DNA of 5,983 nucleotides, from assembly GCA_021805625.1 (NCBI GenBank), contig JAJZEU010000104.1:1-5983 (forward strand), in the 5' to 3' direction. Made by a program: the position numbers and the translations under genes. Under the pieces are notes generated by a model. It was not told the origin of the DNA. It saw only the letters and a program-made list of their open reading frames with translations, and searched no databases. Shown in pieces: positions 1 to 4,459 of this stretch (its first letter is position 1; the number at the start of each line of letters is the position of its first letter). The stretch comes from Microcaldota archaeon (GTDB lineage Archaea > Micrarchaeota > Micrarchaeia > Micrarchaeales > CABMGC01).

Positions 1-1387
1 CAGACTTCAGCTGGAATGCGCCCAGGGTCTGGAAGTCATGCTTCAATATTATAGATGCAAGAAGCTTTCCGAAGTTTATGGACTTGGGCTGCTTCGCCTT
101 GTCTACGAACTTTCCAAGGCCCAGTACAGTCTTTGTGGCTATGATCCTCTTCTCGTACTTCCTCTTGCCGCCCATCTCGTTGACGGCGTTCTGCAGGTAC
201 TCGAGCATTCCGGCCGCATCGACGAATCTCGTCAGTGGCACAATCTTGTTGTCCTTGTCTATGAATATGTAGGAACCTGCGCCGCATGCGAAGTGTATCG
301 AGAGATCGTATTTGTATTCGCCGCTGAGCGCCTCTATGAACTTGTTTATGCCGCCCACATAAGGCACTGAGAACCAGTCCTCCTTGGTTATGATGCCATT
401 TGTCTGCTCCTCTATGAGCTTTATGGCCCCAGGTATGGTTATCCTCTGCTTCTCCCTCATCCTTGAAGGCATCCTGCCCACGAGTGACACAGGCTGGAAG
501 TTCACGGCCCTGACTATGTCGCTGTTGTTGAACGCGAAGTTGACGATATTGCCGAGCTCGTGATCGTTTATGCCTCTTATCACGGTTGGTACAAATACGA
601 TTCCTATGCCAGCCCTCCTTGCGGCATTGAGTATTGCCGGTATCTCCCAGTGGTTCTTCGGGTTTGCCCTCTTGCTGACGCCGTCGAAGCTCAGGTATAG
701 TGTGCTGACTCCCGCGTGCCTCAGCTTCACCGCCATGTCTGGGTTTGCTCCCAGGTTTATGCCTGTGGTGTTGAGCTGTATTTGGTCGAAGCCTGCCTCT
801 TTTGCAAGTTTCACTATGTCCACTATGTCAGGCCGCATCGTAGGCTCTCCACCGGTAATCTGCAGCGCGTTGGCTGGAATCGGCTTTTGGTTCCTGAGAT
901 TTACGAATATCTTGTTGAGCTCCTCCTTTGTGGGCTCGTATATCGATTCTCCCTCCTTGGCATAGAAGAAGCAGTACCAGCACGACAAATGACATCTGTT
1001 CGTTACCACGACATTTGCAAGGCCTGTGTGCGATTTGTGCCTTTCGCACATTCCGCAGTCGAATGGGCAGTTCTCTCCGGGGTTTGCGTAGTTCGGGTTG
1101 TTGAAGCCCCTGCCGTAGTAGTTGTAATCCCTCATCCTCATGTACATGTCGTAGTCTTCCCAGTACTTCTCTACGGTCCAGCCGTGCTCAGGGCAATACT
1201 TCCTGATCATGACGTTGTCATGGTCCTTGTATATTGTTCCTTTGACTATAAGCTTGCACTCCGGGCATACTGTCATCGTTGTATCTATCACCGGCATTTT
1301 CTCTATTTCTTCCATGGTTCTGTGGTACGGCGCCAGCACGGGATCTGCATACGCCTGTTTGCTTTCTGCCAAATGCGAATCGCTCAT
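1..1387 (-). CDS. tes: Radical SAM protein, tetraether lipid synthase (Tes/MJ0619-like), C-terminus cut off
   Basis: 462 residues are visible; the frame runs off the left edge. Tes enzymes join the phytanyl chain ends of archaeal diether lipids by radical chemistry to give membrane-spanning tetraethers. In order: a rubredoxin-like metal site (CPEC at 41-44, CPEH at 65-68); a cysteine cluster CPFDCGMC at 107-114 followed by H117; the radical SAM [4Fe-4S] motif CX3CX2C (C132, C136, C139, inside CHLSCWYCFFYA); and the SAM-binding TGGEP at 178-182. A later CGAG with C368 could bind an auxiliary cluster. This order (rubredoxin-like site, extra cysteine cluster, radical SAM core) is what I recall of the MJ0619/Tes family, which is roughly 500 residues long, so only a short tail should be missing. 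The ATG at 1387 is chosen because GGTGGA lies just upstream at 1391-1396, with a TATA box at 1433-1440. The radical SAM call is near certain. The Tes assignment is from recalled motifs, and a related radical SAM lipid enzyme is the main alternative. Confidence 0.75.
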   Translation of the reverse strand, partial: MSDSHLAESKQAYADPVLAPYHRTMEEIEKMPVIDTTMTVCPECKLIVKGTIYKDHDNVMIRKYCPEHGWTVEKYWEDYDMYMRMRDYNYYGRGFNNPNYANPGENCPFDCGMCERHKSHTGLANVVVTNRCHLSCWYCFFYAKEGESIYEPTKEELNKIFVNLRNQKPIPANALQITGGEPTMRPDIVDIVKLAKEAGFDQIQLNTTGINLGANPDMAVKLRHAGVSTLYLSFDGVSKRANPKNHWEIPAILNAARRAGIGIVFVPTVIRGINDHELGNIVNFAFNNSDIVRAVNFQPVSLVGRMPSRMREKQRITIPGAIKLIEEQTNGIITKEDWFSVPYVGGINKFIEALSGEYKYDLSIHFACGAGSYIFIDKDNKIVPLTRFVDAAGMLEYLQNAVNEMGGKRKYEKRIIATKTVLGLGKFVDKAKQPKSINFGKLLASIILKHDFQTLGAFQLKS

Positions 1388-1390
1388 ACA

Positions 1391-1396
1391 TCCACC
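1391..1396 (-). promoter_or_regulatory. Possible ribosome binding site of the Tes-like gene
   Basis: On the minus strand GGTGGA precedes the ATG at 1387 by three bases. It resembles the archaeal anti-Shine-Dalgarno complement GGTGATC, but the spacing is short. It supports the chosen start over the internal Met25. Confidence 0.45.
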
Positions 1397-1432
1397 AAAT
1401 ATAACTCTGTTATGAGATTCTGATAAGCAATC

Positions 1433-1440
1433 TATTTAAA
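1433..1440 (-). promoter_or_regulatory. TATA box of the Tes-like gene
   Basis: TTTAAATA on the minus strand, centred about 50 bases upstream of the ATG at 1387. Archaeal TATA centres lie about 26 bases before transcription starts, so the start should fall near 1411 and leave a leader of about 24 bases. The gene therefore seems to have its own promoter rather than depending on the upstream membrane protein gene. The same octamer precedes the HMG-CoA synthase-like gene at 4431-4438. Confidence 0.6.
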
Positions 1441-1487
1441 GGTTTGGGAATTTTGGATAAATTGCGGGTAAACCCTTGTATCTACAT

Positions 1488-1766
1488 TCAACCCTTCCTC
1501 CTTTTGATGCGCATAGCCGCACGGCCGAGGGGCTCGTTGAAGATGAGGATCGCTATTCCTACGATGATGGCTACCGTTCCCACAACAAGCAGGCCGTACG
1601 GCGTTCCGGCGCAATGGCAGATGCTGGCTACCTCTTCTGGAGTGGCGTTTGCAGGTATCATGGGACAGCTGCACGCCCTTGATTGGCCTATGACCCAGTA
1701 TACGATGAACGCCACAAAGCCGGAGGCTATCCAGCCGATTCCAGCAATAAAAATGTCCTTCATCAT
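1488..1766 (-). CDS. Small two-helix membrane protein with paired CxC motifs
   Basis: I do not recognise this family. From the ATG at 1766 it has 92 residues. A hydrophobic segment starts near residue 5 (IFIAGIGWIASGFVAFIVYW), a second lies at about 58-77 (YGLLVVGTVAIIVGIAILIF), and the C-terminus is basic (RIKRRKG). The positive-inside rule puts both ends in the cytoplasm and the loop of about 30 residues outside. That loop holds CSC at 32-34 and CHC at 50-52, which could bind a metal or form disulfides. Tandem ATGs at 1766 and 1763 are both possible starts. A longer frame beginning with TTG at 1796 is less likely, because it would start upstream of the predicted transcription start near 1790. 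The gene lies upstream of the Tes-like gene on the same strand, 100 bases away, but that gene has its own TATA box. No function is assigned; codon structure, membrane pattern and promoter make it a credible real gene. Confidence 0.65.
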   Translation of the reverse strand: MMKDIFIAGIGWIASGFVAFIVYWVIGQSRACSCPMIPANATPEEVASICHCAGTPYGLLVVGTVAIIVGIAILIFNEPLGRAAMRIKRRKG

Positions 1767-1809
1767 AACGTCATCCCAGCATGCACATCCATACAAGAAA
1801 GTGGATAAC

Positions 1810-1821
1810 TAAGCTTAAATG
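1810..1821. promoter_or_regulatory. Shared palindromic TATA-like element in a divergent promoter
   Basis: Between the divergent genes at 1766 (minus) and 1851 (plus), the palindrome TAAGCTTA (1810-1817) continues as CTTAAATG on the plus strand, while the minus strand reads ATTTAAGC. A TATA centre near 1817 predicts transcription starts near 1843 for the plus gene (leader about 8 bases or none) and near 1791 for the minus gene (leader about 25 bases). No other A/T-rich box is visible in the gap. Inference from spacing only. Confidence 0.4.
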
Positions 1822-1850
1822 CCTTTTCCTACAAATGCACTACGGTTCCT

Positions 1851-2528
1851 ATGGATCTCGGATTTCTCAGAAGAAAAAAGAAAACCGAGAAGGCAAAATG
1901 CACCATTACAAGCATAAACCTTAAGTATATGGGGGAGATGCACGCCATCGATGGCATAAGCACCAATGAAAACATTTTCAAGGTAAGCATACCCTTCTCC
2001 AACAGGCCAAGCTCGGATTTCATATCCGAGCAGTTCGTAGGGCAGAGCATGAAGATAGATGCCATAAATGTGTCAGCACCGTTTGCGCTTGTTGCTTCAG
2101 AGCCTAAGGTACCGATAAGCATACCGTACAATGTTTCGGCGAAATTCGAACTCAGCATAAAGGCCCCAGACATGGCTTACGCGGGCCCCATGAATATAGA
2201 GATTGTAAGGGGAACTGATGAATTCGTCCACATAAGCATACCGAAAATAACGCTTCTCAGCAACGGCAGGCACACCGAGATTGAGGAATCAGAGATAATA
2301 GCAAACATGCAGAAGAACCAGATCTTCAAGATAAGCGTGCAGCTCTACAGGATCATGAAGTACGGAGAAAAGATAAGCAGCATAGAGGCCAACAAGCCAT
2401 TCGAGGTGGTGAGCAGCGACCCCAAGGTGCCGATCAGCCTCGACAGGAAGGACAGCTATATATTGGAGATGTACATAAAGGCTCCGGCATTCGGTTATTC
2501 GGGAGCGCTTGAGATCTCGTTCAGGTAA
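1851..2528 (+). CDS. Unrecognised protein with two tandem copies of a beta-rich domain
   Basis: 225 residues; I do not recognise the family. After a basic N-terminus (RRKKKTEKAK, 7-16) the protein consists of two diverged copies of one domain of about 100 residues. Copy 1 spans about 17-119 and copy 2 about 126-224. The clearest match is PFALVASEPKVPIS (77-90) against PFEVVSSDPKVPIS (183-196), followed in each copy by an IKAP motif (103-106, 209-212) and a hydrophobic strand after (Y/F)-(A/S)-G (PMNIEI, ALEISF). Earlier, IFKVSI (42-47) matches IFKISV (158-163). Alternating hydrophobic residues suggest beta sandwiches. There is no signal peptide and no membrane segment, so it is probably cytoplasmic. 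The start has no Shine-Dalgarno sequence and lies about 34 bases after a TATA-like element, fitting a short leader or leaderless transcript. It ends about 50 bases before tRNA-Gly. No function can be assigned. Confidence 0.8.
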   Translation: MDLGFLRRKKKTEKAKCTITSINLKYMGEMHAIDGISTNENIFKVSIPFSNRPSSDFISEQFVGQSMKIDAINVSAPFALVASEPKVPISIPYNVSAKFELSIKAPDMAYAGPMNIEIVRGTDEFVHISIPKITLLSNGRHTEIEESEIIANMQKNQIFKISVQLYRIMKYGEKISSIEANKPFEVVSSDPKVPISLDRKDSYILEMYIKAPAFGYSGALEISFR

Positions 2529-2541
2529 GCTGCAAACTTCA

Positions 2542-2555
2542 GCAAAGATTTTTAT
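2542..2555 (+). promoter_or_regulatory. BRE/TATA promoter of tRNA-Gly
   Basis: TTTTTAT (2549-2555), preceded by the purine-rich GCAAAGA (2542-2548) in the position of a BRE, is centred 29 bases before the tRNA 5' end. That is suitable archaeal promoter spacing. Confidence 0.5.
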
Positions 2556-2580
2556 GTTGCAACGCAATAGATTAGCTTGT

Positions 2581-2689
2581 GCGAGTGTAGTCTAGCCTGG
2601 TAGGACTTTGCCCCTCCAAGAAGCTTCCTGGAAAGGGGCTTCATCAGGAAGGAAAGGCAAAGACTCGGGTTCAAATCCCGACACTCGCA
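2581..2689 (+). tRNA. tRNA-Gly(TCC), intron-containing, atypical C33
   Basis: The acceptor stem is GCGAGTG (2581-2587) with CACTCGC (2682-2688), discriminator A2689, and CCA is not encoded. The D arm is GTCT/GGAC around a loop with A14, G18-G19 and A21. The anticodon stem is TTGCC (2608-2612) with GGCAA (2656-2660). The variable loop has four bases, and the T arm is TCGGG-TTCAAAT-CCCGA. Counting from the D arm puts anticodon TCC at 2615-2617, and the G1-C2-G3 acceptor suits archaeal tRNA-Gly. The odd point is C, not the near-universal U, at position 33 (2614). Reading the anticodon as CCA (Trp) would restore U33, but it needs an extra base at position 26 and a C31-A39 mismatch, and the acceptor does not resemble archaeal Trp. 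The tRNA itself is near certain; the isotype is likely. Confidence 0.88.
2619..2654 (+). other. tRNA-Gly intron (36 nt, position 37/38)
   Basis: The intron starts after A37 (2618) and ends before A38 (2655). The junction fits a relaxed bulge-helix-bulge. Loop bases 32-34 (2613-2615) pair with intron bases 2650-2652, the fourth pair is a C-A mismatch, and three-base bulges (2617-2619 and 2653-2655) are cut between their second and third bases. A perfect 7-bp stem, CTTCCTG (2624-2630) with CAGGAAG (2645-2651), partly competes with that central helix. Confidence 0.7.
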
Positions 2690-2768
2690 CTTCCCGAGAG
2701 CTGAGATTTTGCGCGGAAGATTGGCAGATAGTTATTCTTTTGGTAAGCTGCCCTCAAGCACAGCAAAC

Positions 2769-2776
2769 TATAAAAT
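2769..2776 (+). promoter_or_regulatory. TATA box of tRNA-Met
   Basis: TATAAAAT is centred about 32 bases before the tRNA-Met 5' end at 2805, implying a precursor leader of a few bases. The tRNA is therefore probably transcribed separately from tRNA-Gly. The rest of 2690-2804 holds only short T-rich stretches (2707-2710, 2730-2740) that may end the tRNA-Gly transcript. Confidence 0.6.
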
Positions 2777-2804
2777 TGTGCACATCTATATCCTTCAAAG
2801 GCGC

Positions 2805-2926
2805 GGCGGGGTAGCTCAGCCTGGTTAGAGCGCTAGACTCATATGCAAAGCATTATGAGTGATGAGCCTTCTGGCTATGATTGCTAGGAAATCTAGAGGT
2901 CGCGTGTCCAAATCTCGCCCCCGCCA
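2805..2926 (+). tRNA. Elongator tRNA-Met(CAT), intron-containing, deviant T arm
   Basis: The acceptor stem is GGCGGGG (2805-2811) with CCCCGCC (2919-2925), discriminator A2926; the genome continues CCT, so CCA is not encoded. The D arm is GCTC/GAGC with a normal loop. The anticodon stem CTAGA (2833-2837) pairs perfectly with TCTAG (2892-2896), and anticodon CAT is at 2840-2842 after U33. The body (GTAGCTCAGCCTGG, then AGGTCGCG) resembles archaeal elongator Met more than initiator Met; tRNA-Ile2 with modified CAT remains possible. The T arm is unusual: the stem GCGTG (2902-2906) faces CTCGC (2914-2918) with a T52-T62 mismatch, and the loop reads TCCAAAT, so the near-universal U55 is C. It is either a functional variant or a gene beginning to decay. 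Confidence 0.88.
2844..2890 (+). other. tRNA-Met intron (47 nt, position 37/38)
   Basis: The intron lies between A37 (2843) and A38 (2891). The candidate bulge-helix-bulge has loop bases 2838-2841 opposite intron bases 2885-2888 with one mismatch, a three-base 3' bulge (2889-2891), and an intron helix GCAA (2845-2848) with TTGC (2881-2884). Inside the intron is a small hairpin, AGCC-TTCT-GGCT (2865-2876). Confidence 0.75.
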
Positions 2927-2935
2927 CCTGGTTTT

Positions 2936-2974
2936 GTTCATTGCTAGTGAACAATAGCGTTCATTACTAATGAA
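2936..2974. repeat. Two tandem copies of a 16-bp palindromic repeat
   Basis: GTTCATTGCTAGTGAA (2936-2951) and GTTCATTACTAATGAA (2959-2974) match at 14 of 16 bases and are 23 bp apart. The second holds a perfect 15-base palindrome, TTCATTA-C-TAATGAA. They lie 10 bases after tRNA-Met and 5 bases after the antitoxin stop, where the two transcripts converge. The core CATTA(C)TAATG also resembles the centre of the operator at 4241-4262. They could be terminator hairpins or protein-binding sites. Confidence 0.6.
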
Positions 2975-2979
2975 AAGAT

Positions 2980-3576
2980 TCAGGGCAGTTTAATGCTCAA
3001 TGTTTTAAAAAACTTACCTCTAAACTCTGGCGTATACCTCTTCAAATACATTGCAAGCTTCTTCTTGCTTATCGTCCGTTTTAACTCCCTTAACACATCT
3101 TCCCTCAAGTAGTGCTTGAAGTATACGAAGTCAAGAAGTGTTTTTTCTGGATCTGAAACCGGAATCCAGAAATCATAATGTTTGATGAGTTCGTAACCGA
3201 AAAATAGTTTTTTGTCGATTCTCTGCACCACATAATTGTTATCCCCGAATTTCCTTACGCCAGTACGCGCTTTTTTTGGAGTAATTATTATAGGATTTGT
3301 GCTCTGTTCCCACAATTTCCTAATCGTGAGTGCATTTTCCAGGCCGTAATAAAACGGTTGGAATGCAAAACCCACTACAGTTATTTCTTCGTGCAATGTG
3401 TATGTGCCTTTCGTTATCCTCTTCAGCTCTCCTCTATGCATCAGATAATTTACCAACCGCTTGAGGTAGGCATCGCTTATTCCTTTTGTTTTTAAAGCGA
3501 TCCTTAAGTCAGAGAGTCTTACAACGGGAAACCCGGGATCGTTGAAATGTTCCTTAACGTACTCTACATACTTCAT
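2980..3576 (-). CDS. abiEi: AbiEi-like type IV antitoxin / winged-helix autorepressor
   Basis: 198 residues. AbiEi proteins neutralise AbiEii toxins without stable binding and repress their own operon. The N-terminal part (about 15-60) reads as a winged helix: helices at VRLSDLRIALK and DAYLKRLVNYLMHRGEL, then a KRITKGTYTL wing. The C-terminal domain shows family hallmarks: FYYGLENALTIRKLWEQ (75-91), FFGYE (125-129) and VSDPEKTLLDFVYF (140-153). The length is near the usual figure of about 200. The ATG at 3576 overlaps the toxin stop as ATGA (3573-3576), so translation is coupled, and AGGAGAT just upstream is a strong Shine-Dalgarno sequence. The order is the reverse of the classical AbiE operon, where the antitoxin gene comes first. 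The gene is AT-rich compared with its neighbours. Family call confident; exact subfamily uncertain. Confidence 0.88.
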   Translation of the reverse strand: MKYVEYVKEHFNDPGFPVVRLSDLRIALKTKGISDAYLKRLVNYLMHRGELKRITKGTYTLHEEITVVGFAFQPFYYGLENALTIRKLWEQSTNPIIITPKKARTGVRKFGDNNYVVQRIDKKLFFGYELIKHYDFWIPVSDPEKTLLDFVYFKHYLREDVLRELKRTISKKKLAMYLKRYTPEFRGKFFKTLSIKLP

Positions 3577-4229
3577 GAAAATCTCCTTTGTACATGCTCC
3601 ATCATGCTGTTGAACGATGGAACTGGCCCAGTATAGATCAATGACGCAAGATCCTTTTCGTTGGTTGGTCTTTCAATCTTACTTGTAAACTCCAACACGG
3701 CCTTCTTGATCTTCTCCACATTTTTGACATAATCACTCAAAATATATATGTCATAGATATCGCGTATGAATTTCCTATCGGAATACGCAGCAATTTTCTC
3801 CAGAATCAGGTCTTCAGGGGAAAGCGTCAAAATCTCAGTATACGTGCCATCAACCTTTTCAAATCTTGTTGCTACTGTGCTCACATGCTTCGTTGCATAG
3901 TTCATCTCAACCTTGAGATAGGTGTTCCCAGAAGAAAATGCCAGGAATATCAAGTTCCCAGTATCTTTTACCTTTTCCACCTTTATTTCCTGTGAAGCCG
4001 CTGCAGCCCGTATGCCTGTCTTCAAGCCCTCAAGTTCGGTCTTTGACGAGATATAAGCATCTATATCACTAGAGAATCTGCTACCCGAAAAGCAGCGCCA
4101 GATCGCCGTTCCGCCGTGTAAGATAAGTCCGCTATCTATCTGGTAAAGCGTTGTGACTACCATATCCTGAAATTTTGAGAGCTCTTGATACTCTCTTTTT
4201 TTCAAAAGCTTAATTATTGGTATTTTCAT
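3573..4229 (-). CDS. abiEii: AbiEii-like nucleotidyltransferase toxin (COG2253 type)
   Basis: 218 residues from the ATG at 4229. AbiEii/MenT-type toxins are nucleotidyltransferases; characterised members attach nucleotides to tRNA 3' ends and block translation. Visible motifs: LHGGTAIWR (37-45) and SRFSSDIDAYI (50-60), the nucleotidyltransferase G-G-(x)n-S-x-D-x-D signature with D55 and D57; KVEMN (106-110) with E108 as the likely third acidic residue; and EDLILEKIAAYSDRKFIRDIYDIYIL (139-164) with K145, R152, R156 and D157. All expected catalytic residues are present, so the toxin looks intact. A longer frame starting at TTG 4295 is rejected because that codon lies upstream of the TATA box (4266-4272). 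The ATG at 4229 has a leader of about 14 bases and no Shine-Dalgarno sequence, suggesting weak translation. It overlaps the antitoxin gene by four bases. Confidence 0.88.
   Translation of the reverse strand: MKIPIIKLLKKREYQELSKFQDMVVTTLYQIDSGLILHGGTAIWRCFSGSRFSSDIDAYISSKTELEGLKTGIRAAAASQEIKVEKVKDTGNLIFLAFSSGNTYLKVEMNYATKHVSTVATRFEKVDGTYTEILTLSPEDLILEKIAAYSDRKFIRDIYDIYILSDYVKNVEKIKKAVLEFTSKIERPTNEKDLASLIYTGPVPSFNSMMEHVQRRFS
3581..3587 (-). promoter_or_regulatory. Strong Shine-Dalgarno sequence of the antitoxin gene
   Basis: AGGAGAT on the minus strand, inside the end of the toxin gene, with its GGAG core six bases before the antitoxin ATG at 3576. It fixes that start. The toxin ATG at 4229 has no such site, which favours antitoxin excess despite the toxin being encoded first. 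Confidence 0.75.
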
Positions 4230-4240
4230 TAAAACAGCCC

Positions 4241-4262
4241 AAGTTACATTATAATGTAACTT
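4241..4262. promoter_or_regulatory. Operator 1: perfect 22-bp palindrome at the toxin-antitoxin promoter
   Basis: The 22 bases are fully self-complementary; the central 20 are AGTTACATTATAATGTAACT. The site lies between the TATA box (4266-4272) and the toxin ATG (4229) and covers the predicted transcription start near 4243. Binding there would block transcription. The likely ligand is the AbiEi-like antitoxin; that assignment is inference. Confidence 0.8.
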
Positions 4263-4265
4263 AAG

Positions 4266-4272
4266 TTTTATA
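4266..4272 (-). promoter_or_regulatory. TATA box of the toxin-antitoxin operon
   Basis: TATAAAA on the minus strand, centred at 4269. It predicts transcription start near 4243 and a leader of about 14 bases to the ATG at 4229. It is bracketed by the operator copies at 4241-4262 and 4310-4333. Confidence 0.65.
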
Positions 4273-4309
4273 TGCCTTTCTATAGAAATCGGCAATCCGC
4301 AGTTACCAG

Positions 4310-4333
4310 TTAGTTATATTATTCTATAACTAA
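4310..4333. promoter_or_regulatory. Operator 2: second copy of the toxin-antitoxin operator
   Basis: TTAGTTATA (4310-4318) and TATAACTAA (4325-4333) form a 9-bp inverted repeat around TTATTC. The 20 bases at 4312-4331 (AGTTATATTATTCTATAACT) match operator 1 at 16 of 20 positions, and the two centres are exactly 70 bp apart. Paired inverted repeats bound cooperatively by AbiEi are known for bacterial abiE promoters. The rest of 4334-4430 shows nothing recognisable. Confidence 0.7.
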
Positions 4334-4430
4334 TGGGGAGTTGTATTTTCCTGCGCAAGTTTCGGCGGTTCCTGCTTGGACAGCTTGTGCAGAGCGCTGC
4401 TTCGTCTTTTGTTTAAGCCTCAAACGACAA

Positions 4431-4438
4431 TTTAAATA
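4431..4438 (+). promoter_or_regulatory. TATA box of the HMG-CoA synthase-like gene
   Basis: TTTAAATA is centred about 25 bases before the ATG at 4460. Transcription should start at or within a base or two of the start codon, predicting a leaderless mRNA. No Shine-Dalgarno sequence is present upstream. Confidence 0.65.
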
Positions 4439-4459
4439 AGTACTATTGCTTGTATCTGC

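Noticed and set aside
36..1423. Several open frames on both strands across the Tes-like gene, for example 38-370 and 716-1423 on the plus strand
   Set aside because: They overlap a continuous, motif-rich coding frame on the minus strand and show low-complexity or cysteine/valine-rich translations with no domain pattern.
1488..1796. Longer form of the small membrane protein beginning at 1796
   Set aside because: It starts with TTG, upstream of the predicted transcription start, while tandem ATGs at 1766/1763 stand directly before the first membrane helix.
2581..2689. Reading the first tRNA as tRNA-Trp(CCA)
   Set aside because: It would restore U33 but needs an extra base at position 26 and a C31-A39 mismatch, and the acceptor GCGAGTG does not resemble archaeal Trp tRNAs.
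2859..2865. Box C motif (GTGATGA) inside the tRNA-Met intron, suggesting a C/D box guide RNA
   Set aside because: No box D (CTGA) or credible C'/D' pair follows within the intron, and the intron is too short for a standard guide RNA.
3573..4295. Longer toxin frame starting at 4295
   Set aside because: The start codon would be TTG and would lie upstream of the TATA box and operator 1; the ATG at 4229 fits the promoter spacing.
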